In this document: one piece after another, positions 1-7,070 of the stretch
How positions within the stretch are numbered: the first letter of the stretch is position 1
How the letters are laid out: each line of letters opens with the position of its first letter
Assembly (NCBI GenBank): GCA_943328975.2
Contig: CALQCC020000005.1
Location: 62,001-126,000 of the forward strand
Direction of reading: 5' to 3'
Length of the DNA stretch: 64,000 bases
From: Bordetella parapertussis
GTDB taxonomy: Bacteria; Acidobacteriota; Terriglobia; Bryobacterales; Bryobacteraceae
The notes under the pieces: model-generated
What the model saw: only the letters and a program-made list of their open reading frames with translations
Told to the model about the DNA's origin: nothing
The model's database searches: none
Made by a program: the position numbers and the translations under genes

Positions 1-2
1 GA

Positions 3-593
3 GATCGCGGCGACGAGCGCGAAGTAGTTCCCGGCATGGATGCTGCCGACATCGCAGTCACCAGTAAGAGCGCGGTCTACATGACTGAGCCTGGGGCGAA
101 GCGAGTATGGCTCGCCGATCCGCAGGGACAGACGCGCGCGGTGTACGAAGGAAGGCCCGGTGAGGGCCCACAGGCGCCGACGGGCGTTCGTCTATCGCCG
201 GACGAACATCTGTTACTGATCTCGGATCGCGACAGCCGCTGGGTATGGTCGTTTGAAATCCAACCCGATGGCGGATTGACCAACGCCGAGCCGTTCTATC
301 ATCTGGAAGCCAACGACGAATCGACCGCCACGCGGGCGGGGGCGATGACGCTGGATGAGACAGGCCAGCTCTACGTGGCCACGAACATGGGCATTCAGAT
401 CTGCGACCAGCCGGGTCGAGTGATGGGCATCATGCGTCCGCCCAGCAGTGCTCCGGTGACGGGATTGACCTTCGGTGGACCGAATCTCGACTACTTGTAC
501 GCGAGCGCCGGTGGCAAGCTGTATCGCCGCCATCTGCGCCGCAAGGGCGTGTTTCCGTGGGTGCCGGTGCGCCTGCCTCGTCCGCAGTTGTAG
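3..593 (+). CDS. SMP-30/gluconolactonase-like beta-propeller protein (5' end missing)
   Basis: The frame is open back to the first bases of the window, so the gene starts upstream and only about the last 195 codons are present. The protein shows the repeating propeller pattern of the SMP-30/gluconolactonase/LRE family: 'PTGVRLSPDEHLLLISD' followed by 'GAMTLDETGQLYVAT' and 'VTGLTFGGPNLDYLYASAGG'. Members hydrolyse sugar lactones or related esters with a divalent metal; the substrate here cannot be told. The first ATG at 36 lies inside the domain and is not the real start. It converges on the MFS gene, with 4 bases between the stop codons. Confidence 0.75.
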   Translation, partial: DRGDEREVVPGMDAADIAVTSKSAVYMTEPGAKRVWLADPQGQTRAVYEGRPGEGPQAPTGVRLSPDEHLLLISDRDSRWVWSFEIQPDGGLTNAEPFYHLEANDESTATRAGAMTLDETGQLYVATNMGIQICDQPGRVMGIMRPPSSAPVTGLTFGGPNLDYLYASAGGKLYRRHLRRKGVFPWVPVRLPRPQL

Positions 594-597
594 CGCG

Positions 598-1839
598 CTA
601 ACGCTGCACAACGGATAGCGAAGCGGTAGCGGGCTGATCTTCCTTCGTCGGGAGCGGCAGCTTCATCAAGCCCAGCGCCATGCCAGCTGAGACTAGCGCG
701 AGCACTGCGCTGCCGTAGAACGCAGGCCCCCAGGAACCGCTCGATTCAAACAACTGCGCCGCCAAACCTCCAGCCAGGATCGATGCGACGCCTTTGGTCG
801 AATAGAGGAAACTGTAGTTCGCACTCGCGTTCTTGCCGCCGAAGAAGTCAGCCAGGGCGGACGGGAAGAGAACGTAGACTTCGCCCCAGGTGAAGAAAAC
901 CATCGCCATCGAGACAACGAACAGAGTAGGCGAGGTCGCGCCTAACGCCATCACGCTGACCAGCGCAGCGGACTGAATCAGAAACGCGATCAGCATAGTG
1001 CGCTCGCGGCCGATCTTGTCGGAGACCATGCCCCAGAAGAAGCGGCCCGAGCCATTCGCGATGGAGTTGATGGTGATGGACCACGCGACCACGCTGCTGC
1101 CGATGCCGAAGCTTTTGGCAACGGGAGCAACTTGCGCCGTAGCCAGCAAGCCTCCGATTCCCATCATCAGCATCATGGCGTAGAGCCAATAGAACTGCAT
1201 GGTGCGCAACATTTCTTGTGCTGTGAAGTTCTGAGACTGCCGGCGAATCACGGTGCTGGCTGCGGCTGTGGGGGCGTTCGTCACCACAACGCCCGCACCT
1301 CCGAGGAACTGCGCGGCGGCGATGATCAACACTCCCTGCACGATGCCGGTGATCAGGAATGCCGAAGAGTGTCCGTAGTTCTGCAGGAAGTAGCGTAAGA
1401 AGGGCACGAACAAAGCCGAGCCCGAGCCGAAGCCCGCGGCGATGATTCCCGCGGCGAAGCCTCGCCGATCCGGGAACCACTTGAGCGCGACGCCGATAGA
1501 GCCGCAGTAGACGATGGCCGCTCCGAATCCAGCCAGTGCGTAGAGAAAATACATCGCGGTGAGCGACTTGGTCATGCCGATGCCGGCCCAGCCGACGGCG
1601 CATAAAACTCCGCCGAGAGTCATGAGCGGACGCACGCCTTGCTTATCGATGAGAAAGCCGCAGAGAGGCATCGCCCAGGTTTCGAGCGCGATGAAAATAG
1701 TCAGGCCCCATTGGACTTGGGTGAGGCTCCAGCCGTTGGCGTCGATCAACGGCTGCACGAACAGAGTCCAGCCGTACTGCAGGTTCGCAATCTGAATCAT
1801 GGCCACTACTGCGGCGGCCAGCCGGATCCAACGATTCAT
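598..1839 (-). CDS. MFS transporter, oxalate/formate antiporter (OFA) type
   Basis: A 413-residue inner-membrane carrier with about 12 hydrophobic segments. It carries OFA-family signatures: 'KWFPDRRGFAAGI' near residues 120-132, 'GRFFWGMVSDKIGRER' near 265-280, 'FTWGEVYVLFPSALADFFG' near 316-334 and 'YSTKGVAS' near 346-353. Arg266 and Lys349 are 83 residues apart, the same spacing as the two substrate-binding charges Arg272 and Lys355 of Oxalobacter OxlT, which supports an oxalate-like dicarboxylate substrate. It is the last gene of a three-gene operon, 13 bases after the reductase gene, and has an AGGAG ribosome site. Transport of another small carboxylate remains possible. Confidence 0.8.
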   Translation of the reverse strand: MNRWIRLAAAVVAMIQIANLQYGWTLFVQPLIDANGWSLTQVQWGLTIFIALETWAMPLCGFLIDKQGVRPLMTLGGVLCAVGWAGIGMTKSLTAMYFLYALAGFGAAIVYCGSIGVALKWFPDRRGFAAGIIAAGFGSGSALFVPFLRYFLQNYGHSSAFLITGIVQGVLIIAAAQFLGGAGVVVTNAPTAAASTVIRRQSQNFTAQEMLRTMQFYWLYAMMLMMGIGGLLATAQVAPVAKSFGIGSSVVAWSITINSIANGSGRFFWGMVSDKIGRERTMLIAFLIQSAALVSVMALGATSPTLFVVSMAMVFFTWGEVYVLFPSALADFFGGKNASANYSFLYSTKGVASILAGGLAAQLFESSGSWGPAFYGSAVLALVSAGMALGLMKLPLPTKEDQPATASLSVVQR

Positions 1840-1852
1840 GTTCGAAGCACTC

Positions 1853-2827
1853 CTAGTGGGCTGAGACAGTAACTCCTAACAACTTTGTGCAAGCATACAC
1901 TGCTTTAAGGTTCGGCGTGGGAATAGACAGCTTCTCGCCTAACTCAACAAGAGCACCCGTGATGCAATCGAGTTCCATCGGGCGGCCCAATTCAAGGTCT
2001 TGCAGCATGGATGTTTTGTGTTCGCCGACCGCTTCGGCTCCGGCGATACGTTGATCGATACTCACTGGGAGCGTTATGCCGAGGCGTGTCGCGATGGCCG
2101 AAACTTCGGTCATGATTTCGACGACGAGAGCACGAATGTTGGGGTCCTGCGCCATCTTGACCAGCGTCGCACGCGTGAGGGCGCTGATCGGATTGAACGC
2201 GGCGTTGCCCAGCAACTTGACGAACATCTCACTGCGAAGACGGGTAGTCACCGGCGCTCGCAGACCTGCTTTGATGAGCGCTTCCGCGATCGCTTTGATG
2301 CGATCTGAGCGCGAGCCATCGGGTTCGCCTAAAGAAATACGATTGCCTTCGATGTGCCGGATCACGCCGGGTTCAGCGAGGTCGGTGGCGAAGTAGACCA
2401 GCGAGCCGACGACAGACTTCGCTGGGATGGAGTTCGAGATCACGCGGCCGGGGTCGACGCTTTCGAGGTGCAAGCCTGCGAACTCTTCGGTCTCGGCTTC
2501 AAAGTACCACCACGGGATTCCGTTCTGCGTGCTGAGCACCGTGGTGTTCGGGCCGATGAGCGGCGCGATCGATGGCGCAAGGCCGGTGAGCCCGTGCGCT
2601 TTCACACCGAGGATGATGACGTCCATATCGCCGGCGTCTTTCAGATCCCCGATGATGCGCGGTCGAGCTTCGAAGTTGCCTTCCTCGCTCAACACGCGCA
2701 CACCGTGTTCCTGCATGGCTTGCAAGTGGGCACCGCGGGCGAACAACGTTACGTCCACGCCCGCTTGTGCCAACTTGGCGCCCACATATCCGCCGATCGC
2801 ACCGGCGCCTGCGATCAGAAACTTCAT
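1853..2827 (-). CDS. 2-dehydropantoate 2-reductase family protein (PanE/ApbA-like)
   Basis: A 324-residue NAD(P)-dependent reductase. The Rossmann motif GAGAIG sits at residues 7-12, the catalytic-lysine region reads 'FVKLLGNAAFNPISALTRAT', and the C-terminal domain has 'SMLQDLELGRPMELDCITGALV' split around the glutamate equivalent to PanE Glu256. The classical enzyme reduces ketopantoate to pantoate for coenzyme A synthesis. Here the gene lies 4 bases after an oxalyl-CoA synthetase-like gene and 13 bases before an oxalate-type transporter, with no other pantothenate gene near, so a role on another 2-oxo acid is a fair inference. The family contains many such paralogues. Confidence 0.8.
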   Translation of the reverse strand: MKFLIAGAGAIGGYVGAKLAQAGVDVTLFARGAHLQAMQEHGVRVLSEEGNFEARPRIIGDLKDAGDMDVIILGVKAHGLTGLAPSIAPLIGPNTTVLSTQNGIPWWYFEAETEEFAGLHLESVDPGRVISNSIPAKSVVGSLVYFATDLAEPGVIRHIEGNRISLGEPDGSRSDRIKAIAEALIKAGLRAPVTTRLRSEMFVKLLGNAAFNPISALTRATLVKMAQDPNIRALVVEIMTEVSAIATRLGITLPVSIDQRIAGAEAVGEHKTSMLQDLELGRPMELDCITGALVELGEKLSIPTPNLKAVYACTKLLGVTVSAH

Positions 2828-2831
2828 GCCG

Positions 2832-4361
2832 TTATTCCCCGCCCGTCAGCGCCTTCGCTACCGCTCCGCGCGCGATCTTGCCCGTAGCAGTGCGCGGGAT
2901 CGCCGCGACGATGTAGATCTTCTTGGGACGTTTGAAGTCGGCCAAGCGCTCTTTGCAGAACGCGAGGATGTCGGCTTCGGTGGCAGTCGCGCCTTCCTTC
3001 AACGTGACAGCGGCGGCGACTTCTTCACCCCAACTCTTGTGAGGCACGCCGAACGCGATCGCTTCATTGACCGCCGGGCATTGAAGCAACACTTCATCGA
3101 TCTCGCGCGGACCAATCTTCTCGCCGCCGCGGTTGATCATTTCCTTGAGGCGGCCAGTGAGGAAGAGGTAGCCCTCTTCGTCCAAGTAGCCTTGATCGCC
3201 GGTGCGGAACCAGCCGTCGACATAGGATGTCGCATTGGCCTCCGGATTGTTCTCGTAGCCGTCGACGACGTTCGGTCCCTTAATGACGACCTCGCCGCGT
3301 TCCCCTTGGGGCAGCAACTTGCCGTCGGTCATGATGCCAATCTGGATTCCGGTGGCAGGTCCAACAGAGCCGCCCTTGTGGGCTTTCGGAGGCTCGGGGT
3401 TCGAGGCCATCTGATGCGAAGCTTCGGTCATGCCATAGGCTTCCAGCACCGGAGCTCCGAAGACCGTTTCCATCTTGGTCATCATTTCCGGAGGCAGCGC
3501 GGCGCTGCAGCTACGGATGAAGCGCAGGCTGTCGGAACCTTCGGGACGCGTATCGCCTGCTCGGGAAAGCAGCATGGAGTGAATGGTCGGAACGGCGGAA
3601 TACCAGGTGACGTTGTTGTCGCGCACGGTGCGCCAGAATGAAAGCGCGTTGAACTTCGCCGGCACCACGAGTTTGCCACCGCTGGACAAGGTCGAGATGG
3701 TGGAGGCCACCAGGCCATGCACGTGGAACAACGGCATCACGCACAGCGCAGTGTCTTCGGTCGTCAGATTGTACGTGGCGACAATGTTGCGGGCCGATGC
3801 GGCCATATTGCGATGCTTGATCGGCACGCGCTTCGGGCGCCCCGTGCTGCCGCTGGTGTGCAGTACCAACGCAACCGCCTCCGGATCCGGCGCGGCGGCC
3901 TTCTTGCCATTGGGTGACGCTCCGGCGATGCGCACGTAGCCCGTGTCGTCCATCTCCAGGGTGTAGACCGGCACATTGCGATCCGCAGCGGCCTTGCGCG
4001 CGTCGTCCATGCCCTCGGCCGGAGCCAGCAACAACTTCGCCGAGGTGTCTTCCAAATAGAAGTTCACTTCGTCCTGACGATAGCCCGGATTCAATGGCGC
4101 AGCAGTTCCCGCCATGGACGCAGCCACGAAGCTCACAATCGCAGGCAGTCCATTGGTCAACGAGGTCGCCACGCGATCCCCCGGCTGAATGCCCAGTCCG
4201 GCCAAGGTGTCGGCCATCTCTTGAATCTGTTCGCGCAGCTTGCCATAGGTGACGCGCGTGCCGGTTTCCGGAAGAATGATCGCGACGGAATCCGAAGGAG
4301 GGCCCGAAAGAAGGTCCCAAAGTGTGCTCGCCTGGGCGAGGGAGGAAGCGATGGTTGCCAT
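2832..4361 (-). CDS. acyl-CoA synthetase resembling oxalyl-CoA synthetase (AAE3/Pcs60 type)
   Basis: A 509-residue ATP-dependent acid:CoA ligase. The reading frame runs further upstream into arsD on the other strand, so the start 'MATIASSLAQ' at 4361 was chosen. The AMP-binding loop 'HTSGSTGRPKRVP' lies at residues 168-180, 'YGMTEASHQMASNP' near 330, and 'GWFRTGDQGYLDEEGYLFLTG' begins near 405; a C-terminal 'RTATGKIARG' carries the catalytic lysine. Segments such as 'RFIRSCSAALPPEMMTKMET' and 'MPLFHVHGLVAS' closely recall plant AAE3 and yeast Pcs60, which make oxalyl-CoA from oxalate. It heads an operon with an OxlT-like carrier. The substrate is inferred from similarity and context. Confidence 0.8.
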   Translation of the reverse strand: MATIASSLAQASTLWDLLSGPPSDSVAIILPETGTRVTYGKLREQIQEMADTLAGLGIQPGDRVATSLTNGLPAIVSFVAASMAGTAAPLNPGYRQDEVNFYLEDTSAKLLLAPAEGMDDARKAAADRNVPVYTLEMDDTGYVRIAGASPNGKKAAAPDPEAVALVLHTSGSTGRPKRVPIKHRNMAASARNIVATYNLTTEDTALCVMPLFHVHGLVASTISTLSSGGKLVVPAKFNALSFWRTVRDNNVTWYSAVPTIHSMLLSRAGDTRPEGSDSLRFIRSCSAALPPEMMTKMETVFGAPVLEAYGMTEASHQMASNPEPPKAHKGGSVGPATGIQIGIMTDGKLLPQGERGEVVIKGPNVVDGYENNPEANATSYVDGWFRTGDQGYLDEEGYLFLTGRLKEMINRGGEKIGPREIDEVLLQCPAVNEAIAFGVPHKSWGEEVAAAVTLKEGATATEADILAFCKERLADFKRPKKIYIVAAIPRTATGKIARGAVAKALTGGE

Positions 4362-4425
4362 AGTTCTCTGGCGATGGTAACACGCGAAATGGGGACCGCA
4401 CGTTCGCGGCCTCAGCGAGCCCGCC

Positions 4426-4461
4426 TTGCTTTTATTCGGTACTTCCAGTATTGTCGAAGTA
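4426..4461 (+). promoter_or_regulatory. arsD-arsA promoter with operator-like inverted repeat
   Basis: TTGCTT (4426-4431) is followed after 17 bases by TATTGT (4449-4454), a fair sigma-70 promoter. The perfect inverted repeat TACTTC (4440-4445) and GAAGTA (4456-4461) brackets the -10 element, the placement expected for an ArsR/SmtB-type repressor. No arsR gene is visible in the window, so the repressor would be encoded elsewhere. Confidence 0.5.
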
Positions 4462-4473
4462 TAGAGGCATACC

Positions 4474-4848
4474 ATGACCAAACTCCAGGTATTCGATCCC
4501 CCAATGTGTTGCTCGACCGGCGTGTGTGGACCGCAAGTGGATCCCGTGTTGCCGCGCTTCACGGAAGATTTCCATTGGCTGGCGAATCAGGGCGTCGCCG
4601 TGGAACGTTTCAACCTGTCTCAGCAGCCGCAAGAGTTCGCGGGGAACGCGACAGTGAAAGCCGCGCTGGCTGAGGGCGGGACCGAGTGTCTGCCTCTGGT
4701 ATTGGTAGACGGAAGTGTCGTGAGTAAGGGCCGGTATCCGGAACGCGAGGAGCTAGCCAAGTTTGTTGGCTTGCACAGCACACCGAAATCGCAGGCCCTG
4801 CCGATCCTCGCGGGAAGTTCGTGCAAACCTGGCTCAGGTTGTTGCTGA
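4474..4848 (+). CDS. arsD: arsenite metallochaperone ArsD
   Basis: A 124-residue cytosolic protein. Cys12-Cys13 and Cys18 in 'PPMCCSTGVCGP' are the conserved arsenite-binding trio of ArsD, and a second cysteine set ends the protein (CKPGSGCC), as in many family members. ArsD binds As(III) or Sb(III) and hands it to the ArsA ATPase. The TGA stop overlaps the ATG of arsA by one base (TGATG), indicating translational coupling and matching the partnership. The gene is transcribed divergently from the ligase operon. Confidence 0.93.
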   Translation: MTKLQVFDPPMCCSTGVCGPQVDPVLPRFTEDFHWLANQGVAVERFNLSQQPQEFAGNATVKAALAEGGTECLPLVLVDGSVVSKGRYPEREELAKFVGLHSTPKSQALPILAGSSCKPGSGCC

Positions 4849-7064
4849 TGAATCGTTCTGAAGCGGTGTTGTCGGATGCAACACGCATTCTCTTCTTCAC
4901 GGGCAAGGGAGGCGTTGGGAAGACTTCGCTCGCGTGCGCCACTGCCGTGGGACTTGCCGATCGTGGCAAACGAGTATTGCTGGTCAGCACAGATCCCGCG
5001 TCTAATCTGGACGAGGTTCTGGGAGTTGCACTAGGCAGCGCACCGCGACCCATCCCGGCAATCGCCGGTTTGTTTGCGCTGAATATCGATCCCGAAGCCG
5101 CAGCCAGAGCGTACCGCGAACGTGTAGTGGGTCCCTACCGGGGAGTGTTGCCCGACGCTGCTGTTGCCAGCATGGAAGAGCAACTCTCTGGAGCCTGCAC
5201 GGTTGAGATCGCGGCCTTCGACGAGTTTACGAAACTGTTGGGCGATCCCACATCGACGAACGAGTTTAACCACATCATCTTTGACACAGCGCCGACTGGA
5301 CACACGCTACGTCTGCTGAAACTGCCCGCGGCTTGGTCGGGCTTCATGGATAAGAGCACCACCGGCACGTCGTGCCTCGGGCCGCTCTCTGGGCTGAATG
5401 CGCAGAAGAGTCTTTACGAAGAGAGTATCGGCGCACTGTCCGATCCCAAGCGAACAACCTTGTACCTGGTGAGCCGGCCTGAACCGTCTGCGATCCGGGA
5501 AGCCGAGCGGTCACGCCTGGAACTGGCGACGCTCGGAATCGGTAGTCAGCGGCTCATGCTGAACGCGGTGTTCCTTGCGACCGATCGTAGCGATCCCGCA
5601 GCGATCGCACTGGAGCAGCGTGGGCAGCGTGCCATCGAAAGCATGCCTGCGGGCTTGGCGAGTCTGCCGCAAACAGTGTTCCCTCTTCTCGCAAACGCCC
5701 CTATGGGCGTGGCTGGATTGCGGGCGATTTACGCGGACGTCCAACAGAGCACCGCGGCTCCGGATGCTCGGCCTCAACTGCTGGAACAGGCTCCGCCACT
5801 GGGTGCGCTTATCGATGACATCGAACGAGCGGGCCGAGGCGTCGTCATGACGATGGGCAAAGGCGGTGTTGGAAAAACGACCGTGGCCGCAGCGATTGCG
5901 GTCGAACTCGCCTCACGCGGCCATCAGGTGCATCTCAGTACGACAGATCCCGCTGCGCATGTTGCGGAAGTTGTCGGCGCTGCTGTTCCGAATCTCAGGG
6001 TGAGCAGGATCGATCCGCGCGCTGAGACGGAGCGCTACACCAAAGAAGTCATGGACACAGCCGGCGCCGCATTGACCGCGGAGGGGAAAGCGCTGCTGGA
6101 AGAGGACCTGAGATCTCCCTGTACGGAGGAGATCGCTGTATTTCGAGCGTTCGCTCAGGCCGTGGCGGAAGGCACTGAGGGCTTCGTTGTACTCGATACA
6201 GCACCCACGGGCCACACGCTGCTTCTGCTCGACTCTGCGGAAGCCTACCATCGGGAAGTCCTCAGAACCACCAGCGACATGCCGGAGGCCGTGCGAAACT
6301 TGCTGCCTCGTTTGCGCGATGCCGCGTTCACTCGCATCCTGCTGGTGACGCTGCCGGAAGCAACGCCGGTTCACGAAGCAGCCCGCCTGCAGGCCGATTT
6401 AGCGCGCGCCGGTATTGTTCCATTTGCCTGGGTGATCAACCAGAGCTTCCACGTGGATGGCTTCACCGATCCCGTGCTGGTGGAGCGCGGGAAGCGCGAA
6501 GCACCCTTCATCCGCGAAGTTCGCGATCGTCTGGCTTCACGCATCGCAGTGATTCCGTGGTCACCCGAACCGCCCGTCGGTGCGGAGCGCCTGCGCAGTC
6601 TGGTTCGTTCGCTGGAAGTTCCTGTTGCAAGCCAGGAAACAGTCATGATTTCAAAAACTCCGAAGATGACGTTTCACGTGGAAGCCATACGCGTGGATGC
6701 GCACGGCAGCATGGCGCGCTGCAAGCAAGCCAAGATTCCTCTCGATACCGACTTGGCGGGCAACCCGGAGCGCTTCAATCCGGCCGAGTTACTGCTCGCG
6801 GCGCTTTCGGCCTGCATGATCAAAAGCATTGAGCGAGTGACGCCGCTGCTGAACTTTTCTCTGCGCACCGTGGAAGTCGTCATGGAAGGCGTCCGCCAGG
6901 ACACTCCGCCACGAATGGAAAGTATCCACTACGAAATCATCGTGGACACCGAGGAGCCCGACCACCGCCTGGATCTGCTGCACGATAACGTGAAGAAGTT
7001 CGGAACGGTCTTCAATACAGTCGCTCCCGGCACCGCATTGAGCGGCGTACTTCGCCGGAAGTAA
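4848..7064 (+). CDS. arsA: arsenical pump ATPase ArsA fused to a C-terminal OsmC-like domain
   Basis: A 738-residue protein. Two ArsA halves each carry a P-loop, GKGGVGKTS at 19-27 and GKGGVGKTT at 337-345, and the DTAPTGHT signal at 146-153 and 450-457. Cys117, Cys176 and Cys425 match the three metal-binding cysteines of ArsA. From about residue 600 the frame continues without a stop into an OsmC/YhfA-like domain of about 139 residues, with the peroxidatic-type cysteine in 'ALSACMIK' (Cys656) but lysine where the second OsmC cysteine usually lies. ArsA powers arsenite efflux with ArsB; neither arsB nor acr3 is near. ATG 4848 was preferred to 4821 because it overlaps the arsD stop. Methionine 600 has its own ribosome site. 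Confidence 0.92.
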   Translation: MNRSEAVLSDATRILFFTGKGGVGKTSLACATAVGLADRGKRVLLVSTDPASNLDEVLGVALGSAPRPIPAIAGLFALNIDPEAAARAYRERVVGPYRGVLPDAAVASMEEQLSGACTVEIAAFDEFTKLLGDPTSTNEFNHIIFDTAPTGHTLRLLKLPAAWSGFMDKSTTGTSCLGPLSGLNAQKSLYEESIGALSDPKRTTLYLVSRPEPSAIREAERSRLELATLGIGSQRLMLNAVFLATDRSDPAAIALEQRGQRAIESMPAGLASLPQTVFPLLANAPMGVAGLRAIYADVQQSTAAPDARPQLLEQAPPLGALIDDIERAGRGVVMTMGKGGVGKTTVAAAIAVELASRGHQVHLSTTDPAAHVAEVVGAAVPNLRVSRIDPRAETERYTKEVMDTAGAALTAEGKALLEEDLRSPCTEEIAVFRAFAQAVAEGTEGFVVLDTAPTGHTLLLLDSAEAYHREVLRTTSDMPEAVRNLLPRLRDAAFTRILLVTLPEATPVHEAARLQADLARAGIVPFAWVINQSFHVDGFTDPVLVERGKREAPFIREVRDRLASRIAVIPWSPEPPVGAERLRSLVRSLEVPVASQETVMISKTPKMTFHVEAIRVDAHGSMARCKQAKIPLDTDLAGNPERFNPAELLLAALSACMIKSIERVTPLLNFSLRTVEVVMEGVRQDTPPRMESIHYEIIVDTEEPDHRLDLLHDNVKKFGTVFNTVAPGTALSGVLRRK

Positions 7065-7070
7065 CGGTCC

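Noticed and set aside
4449-4473. TGTCGA at 4452-4457 as an ECF42 promoter for arsD
   Set aside because: No CGA/TC element lies at the right distance, and a sigma-70 promoter with operator explains the region.
4362-4562. A 67-residue N-terminal extension of the acyl-CoA synthetase
   Set aside because: It overlaps the start of arsD on the other strand and has no family similarity; family members begin near the ATG at 4361.
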